A stretch of DNA of 64,000 nucleotides from Closterium sp. NIES-65 (lineage: Eukaryota; Streptophyta; Zygnematophyceae; Desmidiales; Closteriaceae): positions 434,001 to 498,000 of the forward strand of contig CANXME010002009.1 in NCBI GenBank assembly GCA_948144175.1. The letters run 5' to 3'. The position numbers and the translations under genes were made by a program. The notes under the pieces were generated by a model, which saw only the letters and a list, made by a program, of their open reading frames with translations, was not told where the DNA came from and did not search any database. Positions 26,086 through 35,600 of this stretch are shown one piece after another (position 1 is the stretch's first letter; each line of letters starts with the position of its first letter).

Positions 26086-26530
26086 CACCCCTTTCTTTGC
26101 AACAGGCTGCTGCTTCTCCCCTTCGAGGTTTGAAGATTCCTCTCCCCATCTCTAGACCAGGCGGCTGCACCCCTTTCTCTGCACCAAGCTGCTTTACACC
26201 TTCTTCTCTGCACCAGGCTGCCTCTCCCCTTTACGGTTTACGGGTTCTTCTCCCCTTGCAAATCCTCCTCCCCGTAACGGTTTAGGGGTCCTTCTCCCCT
26301 TGCAAATCCTCCTCCCCTTAACGGTTTTGGGGTTCATCTCCCCTTGTCTGCACCAGGAGGCGGCTTCTCCCTTGTCTGCACCAGGAGGCGGCTACTCGCT
26401 TCAGGGTTTAGGGGTTCTTCTCCCCTTGTCTGCAGGCGGCTTCTCCCCCTAACTACTTGAAGCGGCATCTCCCCTTGACTGCTTCAAACGGCGGCTGCTC
26501 CCCTCCACTGTTCCATCCCTCTCTCCCTGT
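26086..26530. repeat. Degenerate right flank of the 40-bp array
   Basis: Longer irregular units containing GGTTTAGGGGTTC and CTCCCCTTGTCTGCACCAGG recur several times. They share words with the main array and probably represent older expansions. Confidence 0.6.
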
Positions 26531-26560
26531 GGCTGGCTGACGCATCAAGTGACGAACCCC

Positions 26561-26990
26561 CCACACCCACGCCAGTGTGAGAAAGCCCCGAGGCTCTAAG
26601 TGAAACCGCGAGCCTCCTAAACGAAAACCCTCAGGTGACCTAGAATGAGTATTTCCACACGCACGCCAGTGTGGACTCATCATTCAGAGGTAAGACAAGA
26701 TCTCCGCACCCACGCCAGTGCGGTCTCCCTTCTCTTTAGAGTGACTCAAGCCCCCCGCACCCACCCTGGTGCGGTGCTGACTTGTGGTGCAAGTGCAACC
26801 GCAACAGTGATGCTACCTGGAGCGTCAGGTACCCGGGTTGCTTGATTCTGGGCCCAGGCAGTGCAAAGCCTCCCGGGCGACTTTGCACTGCCAGAACCAA
26901 GCACCGGCCCTTACTCCATCACATCACTGCTGAGATCACACCCACACCGCGCCACTCGCCTTAGGACCGACTGAGCTTGCGCTAGCTCAG
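26561..26990. other. Hairpin cluster with compensatory stem changes
   Basis: Four hairpins share a 5-6 bp stem and an 8-nt loop: CACAC/GTGTG (26562-26579), CCACAC/GTGTGG (26655-26674), CCGCAC/GTGCGG (26704-26723) and CCGCAC/GTGCGG (26755-26774). Three loops are close to CCACGCCA. The A-T pair in the first two stems is a G-C pair in the others. Hairpin two has an outer ATGAGT/ACTCAT stem. A perfect 12-bp stem (26857-26868 with 26881-26892) and a CTGAGC/GCTCAG stem with an 8-nt loop (26971-26990) follow. Function is unknown. Confidence 0.7.
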
Positions 26991-27231
26991 CCACCTCTTA
27001 GGCCACCCTTGAGTTCCCATCTAGCCACCATCCGCGCAACCCTTCACCACAACCCTCCGCTGCTTCGCCACATCCCTCCCGCCCAGCCTCCGCTTCCGCA
27101 GCAACCGCTTCCGCAACAACCGCTTCCGCAGCCTCCTCCTCCGTCTACTCCTTGCAGCCCAGCCTCCTTGTAGCCAAGCCTCCTTGCAGCCTCCTCCTAC
27201 GCTGCTCCCCTGTAGAGTGTTGTAGACTACT

Positions 27232-27480
27232 TCGCTGCTTCCCTGTAGGCTGCTTCGCTGCTTCCCTTTAGGCTGCTTCGCTGCTTCCCTGTAGATTGCT
27301 TTGCTGCTTCCCTGTAGGCTACTTCGCTGCTTCCCTGTAGGCTGCTTCACTGCTTCCCTGTAGGCTGCTTCGCTGCTTCCCTGTAGGTTGCTTCGCTGCT
27401 TCCCTGTAGGCTGCTTCGCTGCTTCCCTGTAGGCTGCTTTGCTGCTTCCCTGTAGGCTGCTACGCTGCTTCCCTGTAGGC
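27232..27480. repeat. 23-bp minisatellite
   Basis: About eleven units containing GCTTCCCTGTAGGCTGCTTCGCT. On the minus strand they encode glutamine- and serine-rich repeats, which may form part of the repeat-coding modules that lie upstream on that strand. Confidence 0.9.
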
Positions 27481-27486
27481 TACCAA

Positions 27487-27720
27487 CACCGCTTTCGCAG
27501 CCCACGCTTAGCTTCCGCAGCAAGTATTCCGCTTCCGCAGCCCATGCTCCGCTTCCGCAGCCCATACTCGGCTTCCGCCGCCCATGCTCCGCCTCCGCAG
27601 CCCATGCTCCGCCTCCGCAGCCCATGCTCCGCCTCCGCGGCCCATACTCCGCCTCCGCAGCCCATACTCCGCCTCCATAGCCCATACTGCGCCTCCGCAG
27701 CCCATACTCCGCTTTCACAG
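27487..27720. repeat. 20-bp minisatellite
   Basis: About twelve units related to CGCCTCCGCAGCCCATGCTC. The same CCGCAGCCCA words are scattered through 28220-29180, so this array and the modules beside it share ancestry. Confidence 0.9.
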
Positions 27721-27830
27721 GGTTTAGGGGTACATCACCAAGCCGCCTCTCCCCTTGTCTGCACCAGGCTGAATCAACCTTTCAGGGTTCAGGGGTTCAT
27801 CTCCTCTCCTCTCCACCAGGCCGCCGCTCT

Positions 27831-27995
27831 GTAAGTTGCTCGGCCGCTTTGTAGATTGCTCCGCCGCTCGGTAAGTTGCTCGACCGCTTTGTAGATTGCT
27901 CCGCCGCTCGGTAAGTTGCTCGGCCGCTTTGTAGATTGCTCCGCCGCTCGGTAAGTTGCTCGACCGCTTTGTAGATTGCTCCGCCGCTCTGTAAG
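27831..27995. repeat. 40-bp minisatellite (four units)
   Basis: Four units alternate TGCTCGGCCGCTTTGTAG and TGCTCCGCCGCTCGGTAA. On the minus strand they encode repeats of the type ERRSNLQSG in the segment directly downstream of the intron-like module at 28052-28184. Confidence 0.9.
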
Positions 27996-28051
27996 ATGCT
28001 TGGCTGATTCGTAGAGTTCTCCTTCGCCATTTCTGTCGTGGTTGGCTGGTC

Positions 28052-29708
28052 CTGTTAAGAGAAAACGATGGACACATGTTAGTATGTATGTTACCAGAAT
28101 CTCAGAATGCCAATGTTAAGGAAAACTAGCAGACACCAATTGCAACGGTAAACGGTGGAAGGAGTGAGACGGTGAACAGCTTACCAGATGCTTCAACAGT
28201 GCATTCTATTGCTTCCTTGGTTGCTTCGCTGCTTCCGCAGCCAAGGAATCGCTTCCGCAGTCCAGCCTCCGCTTCCGCAGCCCAGCAACTGTAGTCTTCG
28301 TTCTCTGCTTCAAGTCTGCTTCAAGTTTGCTCCTTTGAAGGCTGCGCCGTCGCTCTGAAAGGTGCTCGCCGAGTCATAGACTTGTCCTTCGCCACTTCCG
28401 TCTTAGTTGGTTGGTCCCGTTAAGAGAGAACAACAGACACATATTAGTATTTAAGTTACCAGATTCTCAGTTTCTCAGAATTCAAATCTTAACAAAAACT
28501 GACAGACACCAATTGCAATGGTAAACAATGGAAGGAGTAATACGGTGAACAGCTTACCAGTTGCTTCAACGGTGCATTCCGCTGCTTCCTTGGTTGCCGC
28601 TTCCGCAGCCCAGGAACCGCTTCCGCCGCCCAGCCTCCGCTTCTGCTGCCCAGCCTCTGCTTACGCAGCCCAACAACCGCCTCCGCTGCCCAGCTTCCGC
28701 TTCCGCAGCCCAGCAACCGCATCCGCAGCGCAGCAACCGCATCCGCGGCCCACCTTCGCTTCCGCAGGCCAGCAACCGCTTACACAGCCGCTTCCACCGT
28801 AAAGCCACCGCTTCCGCCACTTCGTAGGCTCCTTGGTTGGCTGCTCGTAGGCTCCTTGGTTGGCTGCTCGAAGGCTCCTTGGTCCTGTTTTAAGAAAAAT
28901 CACAAACAAAAATTAGTACAAAAGCTTCTGAATCAAAATCTCAAAGGAAAGACACAATTTTGCAGAAAACGGCAAAACCCAAGGATGAACAATGCAATGG
29001 CTGTTAACTTACTTGACAGCTTCCATGGCCTCGCTTCCGCAGGCCAGCAACCGCCTTCGCCGCCCAGCTTCTGCTTCCGCAGCCCAGCAACCGCATCCGC
29101 AGCGCAGCAACCGCATCCGCAGCCCACCTTCACTTCCGCAGGACAGCAACCGCTTACACAGCCGCTCCCGCCGCCAAGCAACCGCTTCCGCCGCTTTGTA
29201 GGCTCCTTGGTTGGCTGCTCGTAGGCTCCTTGGTTGGCTGCTCGTAGGCTCCTTGGTCCTGTTTTAAGAAAAACACAAACAAGAATTAGTACATATTCTT
29301 CGGAATCCGAATTTCAAAGGAAAGACACCATTTTGCAACCTGATTAAGCATAAAACAGTTAAAATGGCTAAAGCAAGTGCAGCTGCTTCCTTAATAGCAT
29401 CGCTTCTTAGTTGCTTAGCTCCAATTGCTTCGTAGGCTGCTCCTTCTTTGCCATTTGCATCTTCATTGTTCTGTTTAAGAAAAAAAAAACAAACTAAGTC
29501 AGTATCTAATCTTCAGAATCAAAATCTCAAAGAAGGACACCATTTGCAGGCAATTCAAAAAGAAAGCGTTAACATGGTTAAACAGTAAACTTACCACTAC
29601 GTTGAGCTGCTTGCTTGGGTTGGTAGCTTGGCTCCTTGGTTGCTCCGGCCTTGAATAATCCGCTCCTTGGTTAATCAGCTCCATTTGCAGATCCGCCTTC
29701 ACACACAA
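28052..29708 (-). other. Series of homologous intron-like modules between repeat-coding segments
   Basis: On the minus strand five related segments have intron ends: 29471-29594 (GTAAGT to CTTAAACAG), one ending at 29259 (CTTAAAACAG, donor unclear), 28885-29012 (GTAAGT to CTTAAAACAG), 28417-28557 (GTAAGC to CTTAACGG, acceptor changed) and 28052-28184 (GTAAGC to CTTAACAG). Between them are repeat-rich segments encoding Ala-, Glu-, Arg- and Gly-rich peptides. A possible first exon lies at 29595-29708 (MCVKADLQMELINQ). This could be a fast-evolving gene built by duplication of an exon-intron unit, or a tandem array without product. I recognise no protein family. Confidence 0.5.
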
Positions 29709-30275
29709 CGTGATCCTTATTGCTGAAAACAGGGGGTAGGAAACACAGAAGAGGGCTCGAAGTTAGTAAACAGCAAGACAAGAAGAAAAAAAAAAGGAAA
29801 AAAAACGAACAAGCATAAAACAAATGCGAAAAGTGAAAAGCGATGAATATGAAAATGACAAACGAAAACGAGGGCGGACGTCCATGGTCACGGGCTGCAG
29901 CCTTCGGAGGGAGGATCTAATCTAGCCACCCGACTACCCAACCGAGGAGGATCTTCTTCCAGCTGCAACCGCATGACCAGAGGGACGGTGGAAACGTGAT
30001 TCACGAATAGTCGGGTTGTGGATGATGATGATGATGATAGCGAGGAAATTGAAACGAAAGCGAGGAAAAAGCCAAAGGAAGGGGGAAGTAACACTTCCCA
30101 ATCAAACGCGGCAGCGTGATGAAGCGTGGCAGCACCACGTCCATCGCGTCAGACCGCGTCCCACCGCGTCACATCGCCGGCCACCGCACTAGAGCGCTTC
30201 AAAGCAGAACGTCCAACACTTAAAATGGAGAGCAGCAAGTTCGGATGCAGATTCTTCATTGGACGAGCAGCAAGT
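29709..30275. other. Spacer; nothing recognised
   Basis: The sequence has short A-rich stretches and a GATGAT run near 30020. A plus-strand frame of 133 codons (30126-30527) overlaps one of the intron-like repeats and is unlikely to be a gene. Confidence 0.35.
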
Positions 30276-30412
30276 CTTTTGTACATGCGAATATACAAAC
30301 ACAAGAGTCAGAAATCAGAAATATACGTGGAGAATTTCAAAGAACAAGTACATCCAAATGGATCTAGTGCGTTTCAAGTTAAATTAGGTGGACATAAAAA
30401 TCTCGTGCTTAC
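30276..30412 (-). repeat. Intron-like repeat, copy 2
   Basis: The minus strand runs from CCAGAG|GTAAGC to a weak CAAAAG acceptor. It is homologous to the copy at 30856-30952, together with the GGGCGG-rich segment on its donor side, so an exon-intron unit has been duplicated about 540 bp away. Confidence 0.6.
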
Positions 30413-30595
30413 CTCTGGAAATCGGAAGGGCGGCTGGGCGGGGGGAAGCGTGCGGATGGATGGAGGCGGTGGTGGGCGATCTCTAGGTGTTGACCAAAAG
30501 AAACGTCAGACCAACACGTCAGCGTGAAGACAGGCAACAACAGCACTCCCAACGTGCCAGAGCGTCACGCACGGCTTGCAAATGCAGAGCAGAAG

Positions 30596-30808
30596 TTCGG
30601 CTTGAGCAGAAGTACGGCTAGAGCAGAAGTTCGGCTTGAGCAGAAGTTCGGCTTGAGCAGAAGTTCGGCTTGAGCAGAAGTTCGGCTTGAGCAGAAGTTC
30701 GGCTTGAGCAGCAGTTCGGCTTGGGCAACAGTCCGGCTTGAGCAACAGTTCGGCTTGAGCAATAGTTCGGCTTGAGCAACAGTTCGGCTTGAGCAACAGT
30801 TCGGCTGC
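30596..30808. repeat. 17-bp minisatellite
   Basis: About twelve units of a 17-bp repeat (TTCGGCTTGAGCAGAAG and variants) lie between the two intron-like copies at 30276 and 30856. On the minus strand they give rotating frames such as SSRTSAQAELLLKPNFC. Confidence 0.95.
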
Positions 30809-30855
30809 GGAGCAGCAGGTCGTATGCAGAATCGTCACTCGACTTGTCCTTGTAC

Positions 30856-30952
30856 CTGTGAAGAACGAACACAGAAGAGTCAGTAATCGGAAGTTACACG
30901 AATAAATTCTGAAACAATGACATCGAAGTCGGCATAACAACTTTATGCTTAC
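30856..30952 (-). repeat. Intron-like repeat, copy 1
   Basis: The minus strand runs from CCAAAG|GTAAGC to CTTCACAG|GT, giving strong splice signals at both ends. The downstream segment begins YKDKSSDDSAYDLLLRS and enters the 17-bp array. Confidence 0.6.
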
Positions 30953-31194
30953 CTTTGGAGATCGAAGGGAAGACTGGGCGGGGGGCGGTGTACGGATGGA
31001 GCGGGGTTGAGCGGGGTTGCAGGTTGGCGATGGGGGCGAATGGTTGGTGGGCGATCTCCAGGGTTTATGAGCTGAGACGAATGAAGCTCGTTGATGACGG
31101 GAATTATAGTGGGCAACCTTTAGGGCGCATGGTGGTCGGGCGAATGAAGCTCGTTGATGACGGATATAATGGTGGGCGACCTCGGGAATTATGA

Positions 31195-31386
31195 GCTTAG
31201 AGCCTTGCGATTCGAAGTCCCTGTGTTATATACATGCTACCAAAAACGCAGGTAGTTGTTAACGGGAATGGAGTGTTGGCCCCGCCCTTGCTTGGGCAAC
31301 CCCGACGACTTGGTCGGATGTACGGGAGTAGCAGCCGACCGTTCACAGTGGGAGAGCTGCTCGACAGGCTTCGTCGAGCTGCAGGG
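31195..31386. other. Left flank of element 1 insertion site
   Basis: The sequence is rich in GTCGA words, like that at 38879-39640 on the other side. Element 1 therefore seems to have landed inside an older repeat. Confidence 0.4.
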
Positions 31387-31515
31387 TGTCAGATTTATAT
31401 GACATATTTGCTGTAGGCTATAGTGGGGTAGCACATATGGGGTACAGGGTTTCTAGGGTTGTATTTGTACCCAATCTTTCCTTAGTCAATTCATTCCTGT
31501 TTTCCTTGCTTCACA
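31387..31515 (+). repeat. 5' LTR of element 1
   Basis: The LTR is 129 bp, unusually short, with TG and CA ends. It differs from the 3' LTR at two bases. Confidence 0.95.
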
Positions 31516-31526
31516 TGGTATAGAGC
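31516..31526 (+). promoter_or_regulatory. Primer binding site of element 1 (initiator tRNA-Met)
   Basis: TGGTATAGAGC directly follows the 5' LTR. The usual plant copia site is TGGTATCAGAGC, so one C is missing; elements 2 and 3 share the same form. Confidence 0.85.
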
Positions 31527-31569
31527 GGGTCCTGCCTTAGGACCGTTTTTTTTAGGGCCCACCGAAGCG

Positions 31570-32590
31570 CGCCCCGAGGCGCGCCCCTTTTTTTTTAGCG
31601 ACCCCTCGGGTCGCCTTTTCCCTCGCGGCCCCGCTGTCCCTCAGACGCGGCCCCGCCACCTCTCCTGATCGCGGCCCCGCCGCCTGCTTGACGCGGCCCC
31701 GCCGCCTCCCCTGACGCGGCTCCGCCGCCTCCCCTGACGCGACCCCGCCGCCTCCCTTGACGCGGCCCCGCCGCCTCCCTTGACGCGGCCCCGCCGCCTC
31801 CCTTGACGCGGCCCCGCCGCCTCCCTTGACGCGGCCCCGCCGCCTCCCCTGACGCGGCCCCGCCGCCTCCCCTGACGCGGCTCCGCCGCCTCCCCTGACG
31901 CGGCCCCGCCGCCTCCCTTGACGCGGCCCCGCCGCCTCCCCTGACGCGGCCACGCCGCCTCCCCTGACGCGGCCCCGCCTCTACTGCCGCGGCCCCGCCG
32001 CCGCCTCTGACGGCCCCGCCGCTGCACTCTACGGCCCGCCGCTGCACCCTACGGCCCGCCGCTGCTCCTGCCGGCCCGCCACCTCATCTGACGGCCCCGC
32101 CGCTGCTCCTGCCGGCCCACCGCTGCTCCTGCCGGCCCGCCGCTGCACCTGCCGGCCCGCCGCTGCACCCAGCGGCCCGCCGCCTCTGACGGCCTCGCCG
32201 CTGCACCTACCGGCCCGCCGCTGCACCGTACGGCCCGCCGCTGCACCCTACGGCCCGCCGCCTGCACCTGCCGGTCCGCCGCTGCACCTGCCGGCCCGCC
32301 GCTGCACCTGCCGGCCCGCCGCTGCACCTGCCGGCCCGCCACTGCACCGGTCGACCCACCGCTGCACCTGACGGCCCCGCCCCTGCATCTCCCAGCCGAG
32401 CCGCCCGGGACCCGAGCCGCCCTGCCGCCGAGCCGCCCGGGAGCCGAGCCGCCCTGCACCCGAGCCGCCCAGCCGCCGAGCCGCCCGGGAGCCGAGCCGC
32501 CCTGCGCCCGAGCCGCCCAGCCGCCGAGCCGCCCGGGAGCCGAGCCGCTGTGCACCCGAGCCGCCCGGTCGCTGAGCCGCCTTTCTGCAT
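31570..32590 (+). repeat. GC-rich tandem-repeat leader of element 1
   Basis: Between the primer site and gag the leader is made of 23-bp GCGGCCCCGCCGCCTCCC-type units, then 20-bp CCGGCCCGCCGCTGCACCTG units, then CCGAGCCGCC-type units. Element 3 has the same types with different copy numbers, showing that the leader changes by repeat gain and loss. Confidence 0.9.
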
Positions 32591-32680
32591 AGCTGCACGA
32601 CCTGCCCTGCCTGGTGAGCACAGACCCACTGACACTGCGAGCTCTTTCCCTACTGCTTGCACTGCGTCGCTGTCGTCGCC

Positions 32681-35600
32681 ATGGCTACCCCTAGTGTCCT
32701 AGCTTTTGACGCTGAGGGTCGCGCCATTGATTTTGAGGTCTGGCTAGACGACCTGCAGCTGTACTTACACTGCGACAGGGCTGACGACCTTTCTCTCTTT
32801 CACCTCACCTCTGGCGCCTCTCCTGCTCCTGATGCTAATGCTGATCCCGCTGTCCGCTCTAAGTGGGCCACCCGCGATGCTGCTGCACGTCTTGCTGTGT
32901 GTCGCCACCTCCCTACCTCTGAGCGTGCGCACTTTAGTCAGTACAAGAGTGCTCAGACCTTGTACGACGCTGTAGTTGCGCGCTACTCCTCCCCTGCCAC
33001 AGCTGCACTGAGCCGTCTCATGCTTCCCTACCTCTTTCCTGACCTCTCTGCCTTTCCCACTGTCGCTGACCTCATTACGCACCTCCGCACTAGTGACACT
33101 CGCTACCGCGCCGCCCTTCCTGCTGAGTTCTGTGCTAAGAACCCCCCCCCCATGTACATCGCTCTCTACTACGTAGTCGCGCGCCTCCCTGACTCCCTTC
33201 GCGTCGTCAGGGACCACTTTCTCGCAGTCTGTCCCACCACCCTCACCGTCGACCTCCTCGAGAAGGCCCTCCTCGCAGCGGAGAAGAGCATAGTCGCTGT
33301 AGGTGCTTCTCGTGGTGACCCTCGCACCCCCATCTTTGAGGGGTGCTCTCCTTCCCCCTTGCTGCCCTCTGTTGCCTCTGCTGCTGCTGCCGACCTGCTT
33401 GGTCTTGAGTCGGTCGGCGCGGCGTCTGCCCCTAGTGGGAGACGTCGCTCCAGCAAGGGCAAGGGGGGCAAGGGCGCGGGTGGAGCTGGAGGGGGCGGTG
33501 GCGGTGGCGGCGGTGGCGGCGGAGGGAGTGGGGGTGGCGGCGGGACTAGTGGTGGAGGTGGTGGTGGTGGTGGCAGCAGTGGCGGAGACGGTGGTGGTGG
33601 TGCCAGCGGTGGTGGTGGAGGCAGCGGCGGTGGTGGAGGCGGCGGAGGTGGAGGCGGTGGAGGCGGCAGCGGTGGAGGCGGTGGTGGTGGAGGAGGTGGA
33701 GCTGGTCGAGGTGGTACCCAGCTGCGTAGCGGCGGTGGTGGTGGCCAGCGCTCGCAGCGGCAGCAGCAGCAGCGCTCGCGGGACATCCCTCCGCCTCAGC
33801 AGCTTCGTGAGTGGTACGCTGGGCGTCAGAGGGGTGGGGGTACTAGTCCCTGCACCTACGTTCTTTGTTCCGGCGACCGCGCGGGTGAGCAGTGTGGTGG
33901 TGCCCACGCCACCCAGCGCTGCTTTGGCCGCCTGACGGACGCCTGGCGTCGGCAGTTCCCTGGGGCTAGTGAGATCCCTCGCTGGGATGAGCTTCTCAGG
34001 GCTGGTGTAGCGATCTTTGATCTTGATTTTGATGCTATCCTTGCTGCTATGTATGTTGTGGATTATAGTGAGGAGAATGAGGGTTACCGGTGTTTCCAGC
34101 CCGGCCCGGGCATTGGTACTGCTGCGCTAGGTGCTTGTGAGGCTGCTGCTCTAGGTGCCAGTGCGTGTGTGCTCTCAGGTACTGGTGAGACTGCGCTCTC
34201 AGGTACTGCGTCGTCCTCGTCCTCCCTCACTTTCACACTTGACTCCGGAGCTTCTCGCTCCTTCTTTCGAGACCGCACTACCCTTACGCCGCTCGGCCGG
34301 CCGGTTGCGGTCTCCCTTGCTGACCCCTCTGGGGGTCCTGTCCTGTCTCACTTCTCCACTGTCCTCCCGTGTCCGGCTGCCCCTTCGGGCACCCTGTCGG
34401 GTCTGTACCTTCCCTCGTTCTCTACGAACTTGGTGAGTGGAGCGGACCTGCAGGATGTGGGGGTTCACCAGTTCACTCCTGCGAGTCAGCGGGTGACCCA
34501 CTGCACAGAGGCACGCACAGGCCGACACCTGGCCACGTTCTCGCGTCGACCGGGGTCGAGTCTCTACACCCTGACCGTTGAGTCTCCTCCTGTCCCTGCG
34601 TCTAGTCAGGTGGCTGCGTCGGGTCAGGTGCTTGCTGCTGCGTCCCGGTCGGGTCCTGAGTCTGCCCCCTGTTCTTGTCGCCTCCTGTCTCACGAGACTC
34701 TCCTGTGGCACCACCGTCTTGGCCACCCCTCCTTGCCCCGTCTTCGGAGCATGGCTTCCCGTGTCCTTGTCTCTGGTCTTCCCCAGTCTCTCCCTCCTCT
34801 CCCCTCCGGGCCAGGACCTTCCTGTGTCCCCTGTGTCGAGGGTCGCCTCCGGGCTACTCCTCACTCCTCCCACTTCCCCCCGACAGAGGCTCCCCTGCAG
34901 ACGCTTCACATGGATGTGTGGGGCCCAGCCCCCGTCCGTGGGCAGGGTTACGAGCGCTACTTCCTGTTGGTGGTTGACGACTACTCGCGTTACACCACAG
35001 TCCTCCCCTTGCGCAGCAAGGGTGCGGTCACTGAGGTGCTGATCGACTGGATCCGCGAGGCTCGTCTCCAGCTCAGGAAGAGCTTCGGCTCGGACTTTCC
35101 TGTTCTGCGTCTGCACTCTGACAGAGGCGGAGAGTTCTCTTCTCGCCTTCTGCGGGACTACTGTCGTGCACGGGGGATCCGCCAGACCTTCACGCTTCCG
35201 GACTCACCACAGCAAAATGGGATTGCTGAGCGCCGCATTGGTATGGTCATGGATGTCGCTCGTACGTCCATGATGCATGCGGCTGCCCCCCATTTTCTGT
35301 GGCCGTTTGCGGTGAGGTACGCGGCGCATCAGCTCAACCTTCACCCCCGGGTCTCTCGGCCTGCGATGTCCCCAGCCTTGCTGTGGACGGGGAAGGTTGG
35401 CGATGCGTCTGTGTTCCGTGTCTGGGGATCTCGGGCGTTTGTCCGCGACTTGTCTGCGGACAAGCTGTCCCCTCGTGCTGCTCCCTGTGTCTTCCTTGGC
35501 TTCCCCACTGACGCCCCAGGGTGGCAGTTTTACCACCCCTCCTCTCGTCGTGTTCTGTCCTCCCAGGACGTCACGTTCGACGAGTCAGTCCCCTTCTACC

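Noticed and set aside
24429..26155. Open frames of about 470-550 codons through the 40-bp array
   Set aside because: The 40-bp period cycles all three frames. The frames overlap on both strands and there is no independent coding evidence.
30126..30527. 133-codon plus-strand open frame
   Set aside because: It runs through an intron-like repeat that belongs to the opposite strand and has no recognisable content.
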